DNA of 64,000 nt from Megamerina dolium (Eukaryota > Arthropoda > Insecta > Diptera > Megamerinidae), in assembly GCA_963854835.1 (NCBI GenBank), contig OY978530.1:32057195-32121194 (forward strand), given 5' to 3'. The notes beneath the pieces are model-generated. The model was not told where the DNA came from, made no database searches, and worked only from the letters and a program-made list of their open reading frames with translations. Positions within the stretch are counted from its first letter, which is position 1. Every line of letters starts with the position of its first letter. Of the stretch, positions 53,690 to 64,000 are shown piece after piece. The position numbers were made by a program, and so were the translations under genes.

Positions 53690-54195
53690 GGTACATACAC
53701 ACATGTGGTGTGAATCGATTGTGGACATACACACATCTATACACACATGTGGTGTGAAGCGATTGCTGTATGTTATATGTTGGTATGTGGGTTGATCAAT
53801 ATGTGGACAGTTTTAGAAAATTGGTATATAAGTTGCCAGCTTTTTGAAGGCAGACGCTATTGTGAAAATAAAGAAATAAGGAGTAAAACAGAAAATAGGA
53901 CGGTTTTTAAAAAGGATAATAAGAGTATATATATATGAGTATATGAGTATATTCTAATACCTCTACCTTTCAGTTAACCAGTGTTGAGGCTCCGGAAGGA
54001 CACTCAACACATAGGGCATTAGGTTATCGGTACCTCACCAACAAAAACCAACGTTCTCCCGGTTCATATACTAGTGGGTCTGTTTGGTATACCGAAGTAG
54101 TTAGATTTAAAGAGGGTTCTAAAGGAAAGGGGCGGCTTCTAAATACTAGGGGCTAGTAGTTGGTTAACGTGGTGTTGTGGAAATATAGTACACAA
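53690..54195 (+). repeat. LTR-X copy (LTR plus leader fragment)
   Basis: Contains GGTATGTGGGTTGATCA, a promoter-like GGTATATAAGTTGCCAGC (53821-53838), GAAGGCAGACGCT, and then the same leader-like block as at 12270-12560. It lacks adjoining gag, so it is a solo LTR or short fragment. Confidence 0.65.
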
Positions 54196-54530
54196 CAAGC
54201 CACATTTGTTATTAAATCCCCACGAACTTATTTATAGTCCTAGTATATAGGGAACATATACCGAAAAATAAAAAAAGTTTACAAAATTTAATAATTGTAT
54301 GTTGCATACATTCCGTTGATTAATTGTTAAGTAATTATATCACATTGCTACTTAATTAAAATAATTTAATAAAACTTCAAATACTATTTGTCCAGCTTTT
54401 ATTTTCTGTTCAATTCCACAATTAGTGAAACGAAAATTTTTAGTAGCATCTCGCAATGCAAATTCAAATTTTTTCATTTTGTTCAATTTGGCAACACTCT
54501 GATACTTGCATATACTGAACACTCTGCTCT
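54196..54530. other. No gene recognised
   Basis: AT-rich sequence between the LTR-X copy and the start of RTE copy D. Confidence 0.4.
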
Positions 54531-54907
54531 GGTCTGGTGGTGCTTTCGCAAAGTAACGTGTCTATCGTAACTGCGGGGCTAGCGCAATCATTGTTGAACT
54601 CATCGCAAGTCAACTCACTGGACGATGGCATCTTCACTCTGTAATGAGGATGCCGTCATGTAGCAAGCTCTTGTTGTGAGCCAAAATGGTACGTGTCTTG
54701 GCTCACTACATTATAAAAGCATTCTAATTGTTATATTATATATATTATTATATTTCATTACTATAATGTTATAACAGCACTTATTATATTCTGTATTATG
54801 CATTATGCACATTATAATAATTAATATTAATATTAATTACTATTAAAACTTTAATAACATAATCACACGGAAAAGAGAGTTAGAGGAAAAGAAAAGAAAA
54901 AATCCAT

Positions 54908-55235
54908 ATTGTGAAGGAAAAATTATATTATCAAACAAAAACTTTATTGTGAAAGAACAGTTATATTGTCGGGTAAGAGCTATATTGTGTGAAAGAAAAA
55001 TTATATTGTCGAACAAAAACTATATTGTGAAAGAAAAGTTATATTGTCTGGTAAGAGCTATATTGTGTGAAAGAAAAATTATATTGTGAAAGAAAAGTTA
55101 TATTGTCGGATAAGAGCTATACGATATTGTGTAAAAGAAAAATTATGTTGTCGAATAAAAGCTACACTGCGTAAAAGAAACGTTATGCTGTCGAATAATA
55201 ATTGTATTGTGTGAAAGAAAAGTTACTAGAAGCAG
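54908..55235. repeat. Minisatellite, about 38-bp unit, alternating subtypes
   Basis: About eight units of the form ATTGTG(TG)AAAGAAAAATTAT followed by ATTGTCGAACAAAAACTAT or ATTGTCGGGTAAGAGCTAT. Two subtypes (ending AACAAAAACT or GTAAGAGCT) alternate in the left half, giving a higher-order period of about 76 bp. It is AT-rich and non-coding. Confidence 0.85.
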
Positions 55236-56205
55236 AAGCAGAGTAAAAAGGGGTAAGTTCTAGGAAATAAGTTATTTAAAAAAATGTTGTAGTCTTTGAA
55301 GGGAATACACAACACTCTGCTTGCTATGTGATGTCACCTTCACCTGGCATCCGCTAGGAGGTGGCTAAGGTGAGTGGCGAAAACCTCCTTGGTTAGAAGT
55401 TGTGCGTTGAGTTTGGGACCTACCACATAGAAACTTCTCACAGTAAATACTCAAACCGTGCCTCGGATAAGGACTAACCCTTTTATTGATGACACCCGCA
55501 AATGAAATAAAGACCACGATTGACAGATATGCACCTATAATATCCGGTCCCTCTACAATGAAGGTGCCTCTATCCAGCTGGCTGATGTCCTTGAAAACTT
55601 CAAGGCTGGCATCACAGCAGTTCAGGAGATTTCGTTGGATGCTCTAAAGGAGCATCCTGTGATATCTACTAGACTTGCCATGTGGAAATGCACAAACTCA
55701 CCGTGACAGACTGCGATATCGTGTCTCGCAGTTCACACCTTTAAATGAACTGCTGGTAACAATCGGCATTAAGGCCAAATTTTTTAACATCAGCCTAATA
55801 TGTGCCAACGCCCAGATGGATGAGAAGGACGATGCGACGATGCGACATAGAGCTTCTTTCAGCGCTTCGAAGAAGTTTATAACCGCTGCCCCAGCCACTA
55901 GAACACAATCGTCTAAAAGTCGCCAATTCAATGCCTTTGGACCAGCTGTCGGAAAATTCAGCGTCTACCATAATAATTTAGATAACGAAATGAGGCTGAT
56001 CGACTTCGCCGCAACACGAAACATGATAACTACTGGTACCAGGGGTCAACATCTCGACATCCATAAAGCGTTGTGGCAGTCTCCGGATCAAGGAACGAAG
56101 AATCAAAATGTTCACGTGATGATTGATGGAAGGCATGCTTCCAGTGTGATGGGCTTAAAACCGATCCGTGGTGCCAGATCGGACCATTACCTTGTTGCAG
56201 CTGTT

Positions 56206-56880
56206 GCGAGCCAAAACATGAAATATGCACATATGTATATTTTGCCTAGCGATATATTTCCCGAAATTGTAAAATACATATTTGTGCATACACATACCAA
56301 CATTGCTCGAAGTTGTAATATACACAATCCATATTAATATTACTTATAATTGTGGAATGCCAGAACATTGAGCCAACGGAGTTGCAGTTGGGTGTGAAAA
56401 TGCCGACAAAGCACTTTCCAACACAATTCGTAGTTCTGCACTTACGTAAGCATACCTGTGTAAGAATACATGATAACTAAAATCAAGCGGACTATTCATG
56501 TGTATGAATATCAAAAAGTTGCTTTCTCACGTAATATATACACACATGTGGAGTGCATCGATCGTGTACATAAATACATATGTACATACATTCACACAAG
56601 TGGTGTGAATATATTATTGTATGTTGGTATGTGGGTAGATTGATATATGGTCAGTATTAGAAAAATGGTATATAAGCTGCCAGCTTAGTGAAGGCAGTCG
56701 CTTTTTAGTTGTGAGTCTTGTACCGATTGTGAAGTTCTAGCGTATAAGCAATTGTAAAATACTACGATCCTTACGAGGCCCTCCAGTATTAGTGTAAGAG
56801 CGCAAAATCGAAAGTAGCACCAGCAATAAAGGGAATACCCAAAACCGCAAGTATTATTGATAAAGTTTTATATCAGCTAA
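56206..56880 (+). repeat. Solo LTR of family LTR-X inside RTE copy D
   Basis: It starts at about TGTTGCGAGCC. It shares U3 blocks with 33065-33210, a GGTATATAAGCTGCCAGC promoter-like core (56668-56685) with 53821, and a polyadenylation signal AATAAA at about 56826. RTE text resumes at about 56900 (AGAGATGTGTAGAGACC), with part of the RTE missing. Confidence 0.65.
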
Positions 56881-57320
56881 CTAGGAGCTTAGATATGATC
56901 AGCAGATAGAGATGTGTAGAGACCGGAATGAGACTTTAAAATTTTTTTGGAAGATCAGGAGCCTAAGTGGCAGTTTAAACCCCGGAGCGTCTTCTGTCGT
57001 GACAACAATTGGAATCTGGTTACAGATCTCCAGAGTGTACTGAGCTTACGGAGGGAACATTCCTCCACGTTACTAAATGGCGATGCTTCGAACAATCCCA
57101 CCAGTGGAGGAGGTCTCTCAAACTCCACAATTGGGATGATGGTATAGATGTTGTACCACCCGACCACGACGAGGTCAGAGAGGTAATTTCTAGGCTGAAA
57201 AACTATACAAATTCAGGTGCTGATGGCCTGCCGCCGAATAGTTTAAGACCGGATGTGATGAGCTGTTCACCAGCATGCACCAGCTCATAAACAGAATAAG
57301 GTCGGATAAAAGCACGCCTG

Positions 57321-58184
57321 ATGATCCGAGAAGGAGATCTCACAACTTCCGTAAATTACTGTAAAAGAAGTCTTCTTAGCATAGCATACAAGGTCCTATC
57401 GAGCGTACTGTGTGGAAGGTTGAAGCCTATCATTAACAACCTGACTGGACATTATCAGTGTGGCTTCAGACCTGGTATATCCACCATCGACCAGATGTTC
57501 ACACTGCCCCAAATTTTGGAGAAGACTCTAGAAAAACAGATCGACTCAAACCATCTATTTGTTGATTATAAAGCCACTTTTGACAGTCCGGTAAGCGATT
57601 ACCTCTACGCAACAGTGTCTGAGTTCGGTATTCCTGCAAAACTCATTCGACTTTGTAGAATAACACTGCATAACTCCCTTTGTGCAGTGAAAATTGGGAA
57701 GGACCTCTCCGCACCGTTTAGTACCGAACGGGGTTTCAGACAAGGCGATACGTTATCGTGCGACTTCTTCAATCTTATTATGGAGAAAATAATACGAGCT
57801 GCTGATCTACGACATAATGGCACTATCTTTAGCAAAAGTGTCATGCTGTTAGCGTATGCCGACGATATTGACATAATCGGCAAGAACACGCGAGCAGTCA
57901 GTGCAGCATTTTCAGAGTTGAAAAGAAAGTCGCGTCGAATGGGTGTTACGGTGAACGAAGGAAAGACAAAGTACCTAGTATCAACAAACAAAGAGTCCCA
58001 GTGTCTTGGACAACACGTTATTGTTGATAACTGCGCTATTGGAATAGTAAAGGACTTTATTTATATTGGAACGAGCCTTAACACCAGTAATGACGTCGCC
58101 CTGGAAGTATTGCAAAGGATTACTCTTGAAAACAGGTGTTACTTTGGGCTTATTAAGCAACTGAGAAGTCGGGCCCTCTCTTGA
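57321..58184 (+). pseudogene. RTE copy D reverse transcriptase fragment
   Basis: An open 287-codon frame homologous to the RT cores of copies A and B: RSLLSIAYKVLSS, GFRPGISTIDQMFTL, FVDYKATFDS, GFRQGDTLSCDFFN and LLAYADDIDIIGKN. It is cut off downstream and shifted upstream. Divergence from copies A and B is spread along its length, so it is the oldest RTE copy here. Confidence 0.8.
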
Positions 58185-58362
58185 GCAACGATACCACTTT
58201 CTACAAGTCTCTCATCATGCCTGTCCTAACATATGTCCTAACATTCGATTTCTTATCATTAATAAAAACCGTTATCGCTGAAAGACTATATTCTGGTTTT
58301 CTTTTTGTTGCTTCTATATTGTATGTTTTATAATAAGGGTTTTGCGGACTAATTGATATACA

Positions 58363-58921
58363 AGATGTGACAATTGTGACAGACTCGAACCATATCTCAG
58401 CAACCAAGCGCGCCATCTATGTGTGAGCATATGTGTTTTGAAGCTTCAACCTTCCTCTACTAACTGTTAGAATTTCATGGCATTTGTTGACATTTAATGT
58501 TTATTGACATTCATTTTTCGTTTGATGTTGAAATTGGTCTCTGTTGCACGATAACGCACCGAGTCACACAGCACTCATTGTTCGTCAATTGTTGGCTCGG
58601 AATCAGGTCTGTGTGTTAAATCATCCGCCGTATTCACCTGATTTGGCACCGTGCGATTTCTTTTTGTTCCCAAAACTGAAATTGAAGTTGAAAGGATGCT
58701 TTTTTGATGACATTCAGACCATACAACGGGCTTTGACGAGGGCACTGGAGACAATTCCGAAAAATGAGCTGGAATACGCGTTTGAATCACTATCAAATCG
58801 ATGTAACAAGTATATTGAATCAAGAAGAGAATATTTCGAATAAATATACCGAAAAATTAGCAGATATCGTGTTTTAATTGTGTTTTCTAGAGGCAGTCTT
58901 AATACATAATTGTCGTACCTT
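58363..58921 (+). mobile_element. Internally deleted mariner (DD34D), copy 2
   Basis: Ends CAAGATGTGACAATTGTGACA on the left and TTAATACATAATTGTCGTAC then CTTG on the right, matching copy 1 at 50209. TA flanks are present. It keeps 100 C-terminal transposase codons (58544-58843: MHDNAPSHTALIVRQLL, SPDLAPCDFFLFPKLKLK). The Asp of HDNAPS and the Asp of PCDFF are 34 residues apart (DD34D). The first catalytic Asp and the DNA-binding domain are deleted. Confidence 0.85.
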
Positions 58922-59439
58922 GTATAAACATTTTCTGTCACATTCACCACAGTAACCATTGAAGCAGTTTAATAAAATATAATAATATCTTTACATAATA
59001 AACACTTTATACTTTCCAACAATACCAAAGTAGGCGCAATTAATAATATAGTAAAAATTTGTGAACCTCTATTTTAATATTCGAGAAGTTATTATAGAAA
59101 ATATTTGGTCACCCAGGTCTCACGATTTTTTCAATGGATTCGAAATATGGAAAGTCGGAGCAAAGAAAGAAAAATATAGAAAGTACCTGCACATAACTTC
59201 ATGGTAATATTACATATGTGACCATTAAAATATAGTGAGAATATGACAGTGTCATCGAAGCAGTTGAGAAGGGAAGAGCATTGTTAATGAAAAATTTTTC
59301 AATTAAAATTGCACCATTTTAAAACGCATTGGTACGTCAACAGTATGCAATCACAATATTTCAGAGACATGAAAGAGATACGAAACCAGAGCGAAGCTGC
59401 TTTGCAAGTGGATTTCGATGAACATTTTTAAATATTCTT
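58922..59439. other. No gene recognised
   Basis: AT-rich sequence with short frames only. Confidence 0.4.
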
Positions 59440-59960
59440 CCAAGACGAAGATATGAAAGCGGTGTTATTTTACACTCCTATGTTGTTATCATCGACGATA
59501 TAAGCCATAACAAATATAATATAATCTTAAAAAAGATTATAAGCGACCTCAAAACAAAGGTTTATTTGAAAGTTGCACACATTTTTTCGGATGATTGTGC
59601 GTCTTAATTTAAAAATTGGTACAATATTTTTAACATATGACATGCGCAGCAGGATTTTGGGTTAAAAGTGACTTGGAATATTTTTTGCTATTGGTCATGA
59701 TAAAGGCGCTGTGGATGATATTGGCGCAACTGTAAAAGAACATTATGGACAGCGATTAAAGCTCGATAAGCTCGATTTAGTAAAATTCTCATTTTTTACG
59801 CTTCTAAATGCGACGTAGTGCAGAATAGTTCTTTTTTAAACAAAAGGAGGGAAGGCGTAAAAATATTGAGAGCGCAAATTAAAAATGCGGGATTTACAAC
59901 AGATGGCGTAGTTCGGGATATAAGCATCAGACAATACTGAAACTATATTCATGTCATAAC
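59440..59960 (+). pseudogene. Decayed ORF of an unnamed repeat family
   Basis: Across several stops and shifts the plus strand spells FQDEDMKAVLFYTPML, KVYLKVAHIFSD, CAS-x-FKNWYNIFN, HAQQDFGLKVTWN and text resembling '(F)(C)xxSxxKGAVDDIGATVKE'. I recall a 'W-x-FFATSHGKGAVDGIGGTVKR'-type block in proteins repeated in many invertebrate genomes, but not its name or function. The presence of several in-frame stops shows it is dead. Confidence 0.35.
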
Positions 59961-60037
59961 CTCATTCCATAGCTTTCATTTTCAGTATGTGTCATTTGCC
60001 CGGAGTGTAAACAACATAGTTTTTTTGGCTCTCAATA

Positions 60038-60235
60038 TGTCAAGTTTTGTGCCCACAAAACAGCATTTGCGGGAAGTTTTGATTTACTTCTTTAATTTGG
60101 AGAAAAATGCAGCTGAATTTTTTCGCTTGGGATTGTCGTAGTGGATCCACTTTTCATCACTAGTAACGATGCGATGCAAAAAACCTTTCCTTTGTTGCCT
60201 TTGGAGCAGCTGTTCGCTAGTGAAAAATATATAAA
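60038..60235. pseudogene. Rearranged mariner transposase fragment with an internal inversion
   Basis: Plus strand 60038-60117 encodes the mariner N-terminus (SFVPTKQHLREVLIYFFNLE, then KNAAE). From about 60118 to 60235 the matching central part lies on the minus strand (QRKGFLHRIVTSDEKWIHYD, then NPKR), including the first catalytic Asp of the SDEKW block. The two pieces join head to head without the intervening sequence. The style is that of the mellifera-type mariners, different from the other mariners here. Confidence 0.65.
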
Positions 60236-60655
60236 CAATATTTAAGAAATGCATACTTTTAAAAGATAAGGTGCAGTCTCTGTGTATGCCTGCGGTACAT
60301 AATTATCTGAAGTTAAAAAAATTAACTTAAAACATACTCGCTGGAGTAAATAAAAAATTTTATTTCTTCAAATTTTTGGAGTTTTCATACTAGATCAGAG
60401 GCGTCACATGTGTTTTTTTAAGCAAAAGTTGTTTTTACAGTACAGTACAGAACTTAGTACTATAAGTATTAAATACCATCAAAAAGACTTTAAGCAATGT
60501 ACTGCACCAAAATTATTGTGCTCGTTCACGGAAAATTTTACAGAATATATCCTGAAAGTCATAATCCTTTAAAATCTCAAATTTGTAGTGTCACACCCGT
60601 TGCTATTGTTTTAAAATTCAATAAGATATACTTTAATTATAAATATAATATGTTT
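60236..60655. other. No gene recognised
   Basis: AT-rich unassigned sequence before the SINE. Confidence 0.4.
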
Positions 60656-61000
60656 GAGTGGTGTGCCGTAGCTTAGAGGCTAGTGTGTTGGCCTTCTGAT
60701 CCCCGTCTGAAGCATAACAAATTTTATATCGAAAAGATTTTTCTTTCGATCGGTGCCTACTTGTCGGAAAGCAATTGGGAATCTTCCGGCAGTAACAATT
60801 TGCCATGGGAAAGCTTCTAAAAGAACTCTGTGACAAAGCTCAGAAAAAGTGATGTCACAAGAGTTCTGCCGTTCGGAACCGGCTAAAATAAGTAGGTTCC
60901 TCTAATACTGTCCAAAAGTTAACACGCACACCAGTAATGGAAATGAAGCTCGGCCAAAGAGCCCTTCGGAGCTTTAAGCCACATATTTATTTTTTTAAGT
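60656..61000 (+). repeat. tRNA-derived SINE, copy 1
   Basis: The head GTGTGCCGTAGCTTAGAGGC resembles a tRNA 5' half with an A-box. The B-box region is shortened (GATCCCCGTC). The body (CATAACAAATTTTATATCGA, then AAAGATTTTTCTTTCG, GAGCCCTTCGGAGCTTTAAG) matches copy 2 at 63621-63981 in opposite orientation. It ends in a TATTTATTTTTTT tail. Confidence 0.8.
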
Positions 61001-61317
61001 AAATTTTTGGAATGCTTAACTTAAAAAAAAAACAATTTTTAATTTAAGATCAATCCGTCTGCTTATTTACGAAATATAACTGTTGTCACCATACTATGAG
61101 CTATGAACTATGAACTCTTATCTATACTTTCGAACTTTGTATACAACTCGGTTTCTTTCATGGCATATATTCATGTGATCATAACTATCATTAGTTAGAA
61201 TATTCTCACTATTTCGAATTCTTTCTTTAATCCCACTATTTCGAAAAGCTCTAAGTATTTCGAACACTGCATTCTAATGCTCAAATGGTATGTATGTATG
61301 TATTAAATTCTTTCGCA

Positions 61318-62310
61318 AAACAGCATACGCAAAAAAAAAATACTAAATTTTAACAGGCCACACCACCTTTATCCTCTTGGTCATATCTAGGTCATAGCCA
61401 TTATCATACATCGTCATCGGCATCGTCATACACCACGTTATACACCACATCATACATCATGCTATCGCCATCGTCAAATGTACATCAAGCCAAACATCAC
61501 ACTACATTACGGCATACGCTCCAATATATAAGCCACATTCTTTTGTAACCGAGTTGCAAAAGAACACTAACTCGCTTATAAGTTCCCTTTAATTACTTAG
61601 TTACATAGCAACGTTGGCGGTATATATGGTTGTTTGTCAAATTTGTAAACGAAATAAAATAAAAAAGAAGAACGCGGTTCGATCGCAAAAAATTTCGCGT
61701 AGGAGAGCCATAGTTGGACGAGCTATATGAGATGTGACTCAATCTTGTTGGAACCACAATTCTAAATTGCTCTCTATACCTACCTTTAAACGATTTTCGA
61801 TCATTTCCCGGAATTGAATGCCATTAACATATGATCCATTGATCCTTTCTGATGTTATTCCGCTCCATACTGTGCATCTAAAATTATTCTTGGTTTTTAG
61901 GAGTACCACATCCTGCAATTTGGTTTACTCACGTGACCATTGAGGTGATTATGGGCCTCATTGCTCATATTGCTCATTATGCTTATTGTTTGCTAATAAA
62001 CTTGTTGTTTCTTGGCAAATCTTGAAAACGGCGACTAATTTGGTTTTAACTTGTGAACGAATTGAACCTTACATGGGAAAAAGTGTAACTTATGTAAAAT
62101 TCTTAGACATGGCCGACTCCTGAAAACGACACCTGGTGGAAGTTTAGGAGGTTTCCTCAATACGCATGCGAAGATCACTGAAGAATTCGATTCATTAGCA
62201 AAACAGCATTCGCAAGAAGAAATACAAAATTTTAACAGGCCACACGATCGTCATCGTCACGCCATCTTCATCCTCATTGTCATAGCTAGGTCATAGCCAT
62301 TGCCATACAT
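61318..62310. repeat. Direct repeat pair (about 100 bp) at 61318-61425 and 62203-62310
   Basis: Both copies run AAAATTTTAACAGGCCACAC, then CATCTTCATCCTC- or CCTTTATCCTCTTGG-type text, TCATA(T/G)CTAGGTCATAGCC and CATACATC. The stretch between contains a mariner-like fragment and text with LTR-like phrases near 61500-61660. It could be a pair of partial LTRs or the ends of an unrecognised element. Confidence 0.5.
61673..61878 (-). pseudogene. Second DD41D-like mariner transposase fragment
   Basis: The minus strand reads CTVWSGITSERINGSYVNGI, QFREMIENRL, ELWFQQD, a stop, then VTSHIARPTMALLREIFCD. The frame and order match the middle of the rosa-like transposase at 16987-18071 (FQQDGATCHT, ALLQEKF). 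The stop falls directly after the second catalytic Asp. The ends were not found. Confidence 0.6.
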
Positions 62311-63620
62311 CTTATCTAGTATGGCCATACATGGTATTGCCATAGTAGAATATTTGAAAGTACGTATGATTTGTGTTAATCGCTCGTTTGCTCGTTTCAT
62401 GACCCTTTATGTTCTCATTGTATAGGCTCTTGAATGATGTAAACTTTTCTTCTTCTGCACGTCAGGATTAGAGTGAACAATAAGAGTATTGTTATTGCAT
62501 ACTAATGCTACGCTCGTGTATCTTGGTGTCTCGTAATTTTTGTATTTCCTTGGTATTAGTGAACTGTAATTCTCTTAAGGCTTCTAGTGTGGATAGATCT
62601 ACTCTATTTTTCTCTTTGGGAGTGTGTTGCATAATAGCGAGTCATGCTTCGTATGAAGCAACTTCTAAATTTCTGTATATCTTTCAATATGAATTGTTGC
62701 ATTGTGAAATTTTATTAGGTATGTTTCTATTAAAAGGTGTTACAGATTGTTTACTTGTAGGGATTTACTATTTTCTCTATTGTATGCATATGTTGATTGT
62801 TGGACACCACTCACGACGAATTTAAGCTTTTAATTGATTTAGGTATACATGTATCCTGTGTTATGTTCATAATATTGTTTTGCTTACAAATAGACATATT
62901 ATATTTTTTTAAATTGTTTGAATATTACAAAACAACGTTTTTAATCAGAATTATTTCATCATTTGATATTCTAGGTTTGTAATCTGCAGACCTATTCCAA
63001 TTGACTCTTTCGCTTATGATTTTTCGCTAAAATCCTACAAATCAATTTTAGAGAAATTAGGAAGCAATTGCGATTCCAATTGATTTTTTTCTCTTATTCT
63101 CACTTCGCTTTATTTCTTATTTTGATAGACTGTTTCATGCTTCGGATAAACTGACATATTTTGATATTTCGTTATCTGCAATTCTGTTTCTGTTAAAATT
63201 TTTCATTTATTCGATTTAAAATAAGAGATACTATTTATCTAACACACACTTTATTCCACAATATTCTGCACTTGTTCCTTTAATTCTTTTTTTTCTTCAT
63301 TACTCTATCAAAAAGCACAATATTTTCAATGTTTACATTATTTTCCACTCAATATTGTTCTAACATACATATACACAAAATTCTATTGTTTACACCTCTT
63401 ACGTACACACTATTTTTACTTTATGTGTATTAATTTTACAATATTCAATATTCAATATTCAATATTTTTTTTACTATTCACATTTTTATTTTTTTTTAAC
63501 AAATATTCAAAAACGATCCCGAATATGCTTTTTCAAACTAAATTTTCACAATATTCAAACGCAGAAATATAAAAAGCATTTGATATTTCTCACTATAAAA
63601 AAGCGCGGTAGTTGCGGATA
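62311..63620. other. AT-rich sequence, no gene recognised
   Basis: It includes a short AATATTC tandem run at about 63440-63465. A 106-codon plus-strand frame at 62505-62825 is Leu/Cys-rich without recognisable homology and is not called. Confidence 0.4.
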
Positions 63621-63981
63621 AATAAAATAAATAAATACGTGTTACTTAAAGCCCCGAAGGGCTCATTAGCCGAGCTTCTCTTCCATTACGGTTGTGCGTG
63701 TTAAATTTTTGGACAGTATTAGAAGGGACCTACTTATTTTAGCCGGTTACGAAAGGCAGAACCCTTGTGGCATCACTTTTTCTGAGCTACATCACAGAGT
63801 TCTTTTAGAAGCTTTTTCATGTCAAGTTGTTACTGTCGGAAGAATTGCCAATTGCTTGCCGACAGGTGGGTATCGTTCGAAACAAAAATCTTTTCGATAT
63901 AAAATTTGTTATGCATAAGCCGGGGATTAAATCACGACCTACAGAAGGCCAACACATTAACCACTGAACTACGGCACCCAC
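63621..63981 (-). repeat. tRNA-derived SINE, copy 2, full length with TSD
   Basis: On the minus strand it starts GGGTGCCGTAGTTCAGTGG (A-box) and has a B-box-like GTGATTTAATCCC. The same body as copy 1 follows, and it ends in a TTTATTTATTTTATTT tail. A perfect 11-bp target-site duplication AGTTGCGGATA lies at 63610-63620 and 63982-63992. Confidence 0.88.
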
Positions 63982-64000
63982 AGTTGCGGATACAAAAACT

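Larger units (their letters stand above)
54531..58240 (+). mobile_element. RTE copy D, decayed, interrupted twice
   Basis: The start GGTCTGGTGGTGCTTTCGC matches copy A. The 5' region is interrupted by a roughly 600-bp insert holding a minisatellite (54908-55235). The endonuclease text follows (55675-56210: TPLNELLVTIGIKAKFFNIS). A solo LTR-X copy lies at 56206-56880. The spacer and RT follow (56940-58184), with frame lesions. The RT half is open from 57321 to 58184 and keeps LLAYADDIDIIG. Homology stops near CCTGTCCTAACATATG at 58217-58237, so the 3' end is missing. Confidence 0.8.

Noticed and set aside
54908..55235. CRISPR-like regular repeats
   Set aside because: Units are contiguous without unique spacers and the genome is eukaryotic; it is a minisatellite.
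62505..62825. 106-codon Leu/Cys-rich ORF
   Set aside because: AT-rich context, no recognised family, no neighbouring support; probably chance.
63900..63981. Possible tRNA gene (minus strand) with cloverleaf-like boxes
   Set aside because: The sequence continues as the SINE body shared with another copy, has a degenerate B box, and is flanked by a target-site duplication, so it is a SINE head.

Overview
This window looks like a repeat-rich stretch of insect (dipteran) genome, probably from a tephritid-type fruit fly. The grounds are short 60-80 bp GT-AG introns, a DD41D 'rosa'-type mariner (a family first described in Ceratitis), insect Ty3/gypsy, errantivirus, jockey, RTE and Dong/R4-like elements, and the 3' exons of a dipteran deoxynucleoside kinase. 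The species call is inference. About three quarters of the sequence is transposable-element DNA. I saw no rRNA, functional tRNA or CRISPR array.

Layout. (1) 1-8.7 kb: a decayed cluster of virus-like genes of a type I recall as widespread but unnamed in insect genomes. In order it holds an ORF split by a Tc1 element, a small basic ORF, a capsid-like ORF, an exonuclease-like ORF and, on the minus strand, what resembles the tail of a Polinton-type DNA polymerase. The last four exons of a host dNK gene follow (5.79-6.48 kb), then a polyQ/OB-like ORF and two unknown minus-strand ORFs. (2) 8.7-18.2 kb: a two-copy tandem repeat, a LOA/R1-like non-LTR remnant, a long TA microsatellite, a decayed Ty3/gypsy element and a 1.3-kb rosa-like mariner. 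(3) 18.9-27 kb: RTE copy A, then a Dong/R4-like element with RTE copy C inserted in it (9-bp target-site duplication, TSD). (4) 27.9-32.4 kb: an errantivirus-like provirus that keeps gag, protease and env but has lost the rest of pol. (5) 33.5-49.1 kb: a nest of insertions. A TTAA-flanked MITE-like repeat holds a young Ty3/gypsy element (LTRs nearly identical, 4-bp TSD). That element holds RTE copy B in its 3' part and a full-length jockey-clade element with both ORFs open in its 3' LTR (12-bp TSD). (6) 49-64 kb: fragments of LOA-like and R1-like elements, two internally deleted mariners, RTE copy D broken by a minisatellite-bearing insert and a solo LTR, a rearranged mariner, and two tRNA-derived SINEs, one with an 11-bp TSD.

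Likely functional units: the dNK exons, the jockey element, and possibly RTE copy B as a reverse transcriptase source. The large Ty3/gypsy element appears disabled mainly by a 1-bp frameshift in pol and by its two insertions. The 1-8.7 kb block is the best candidate for an under-described system: a virus-like gene set lying on both sides of an intron-containing nucleoside-kinase gene.
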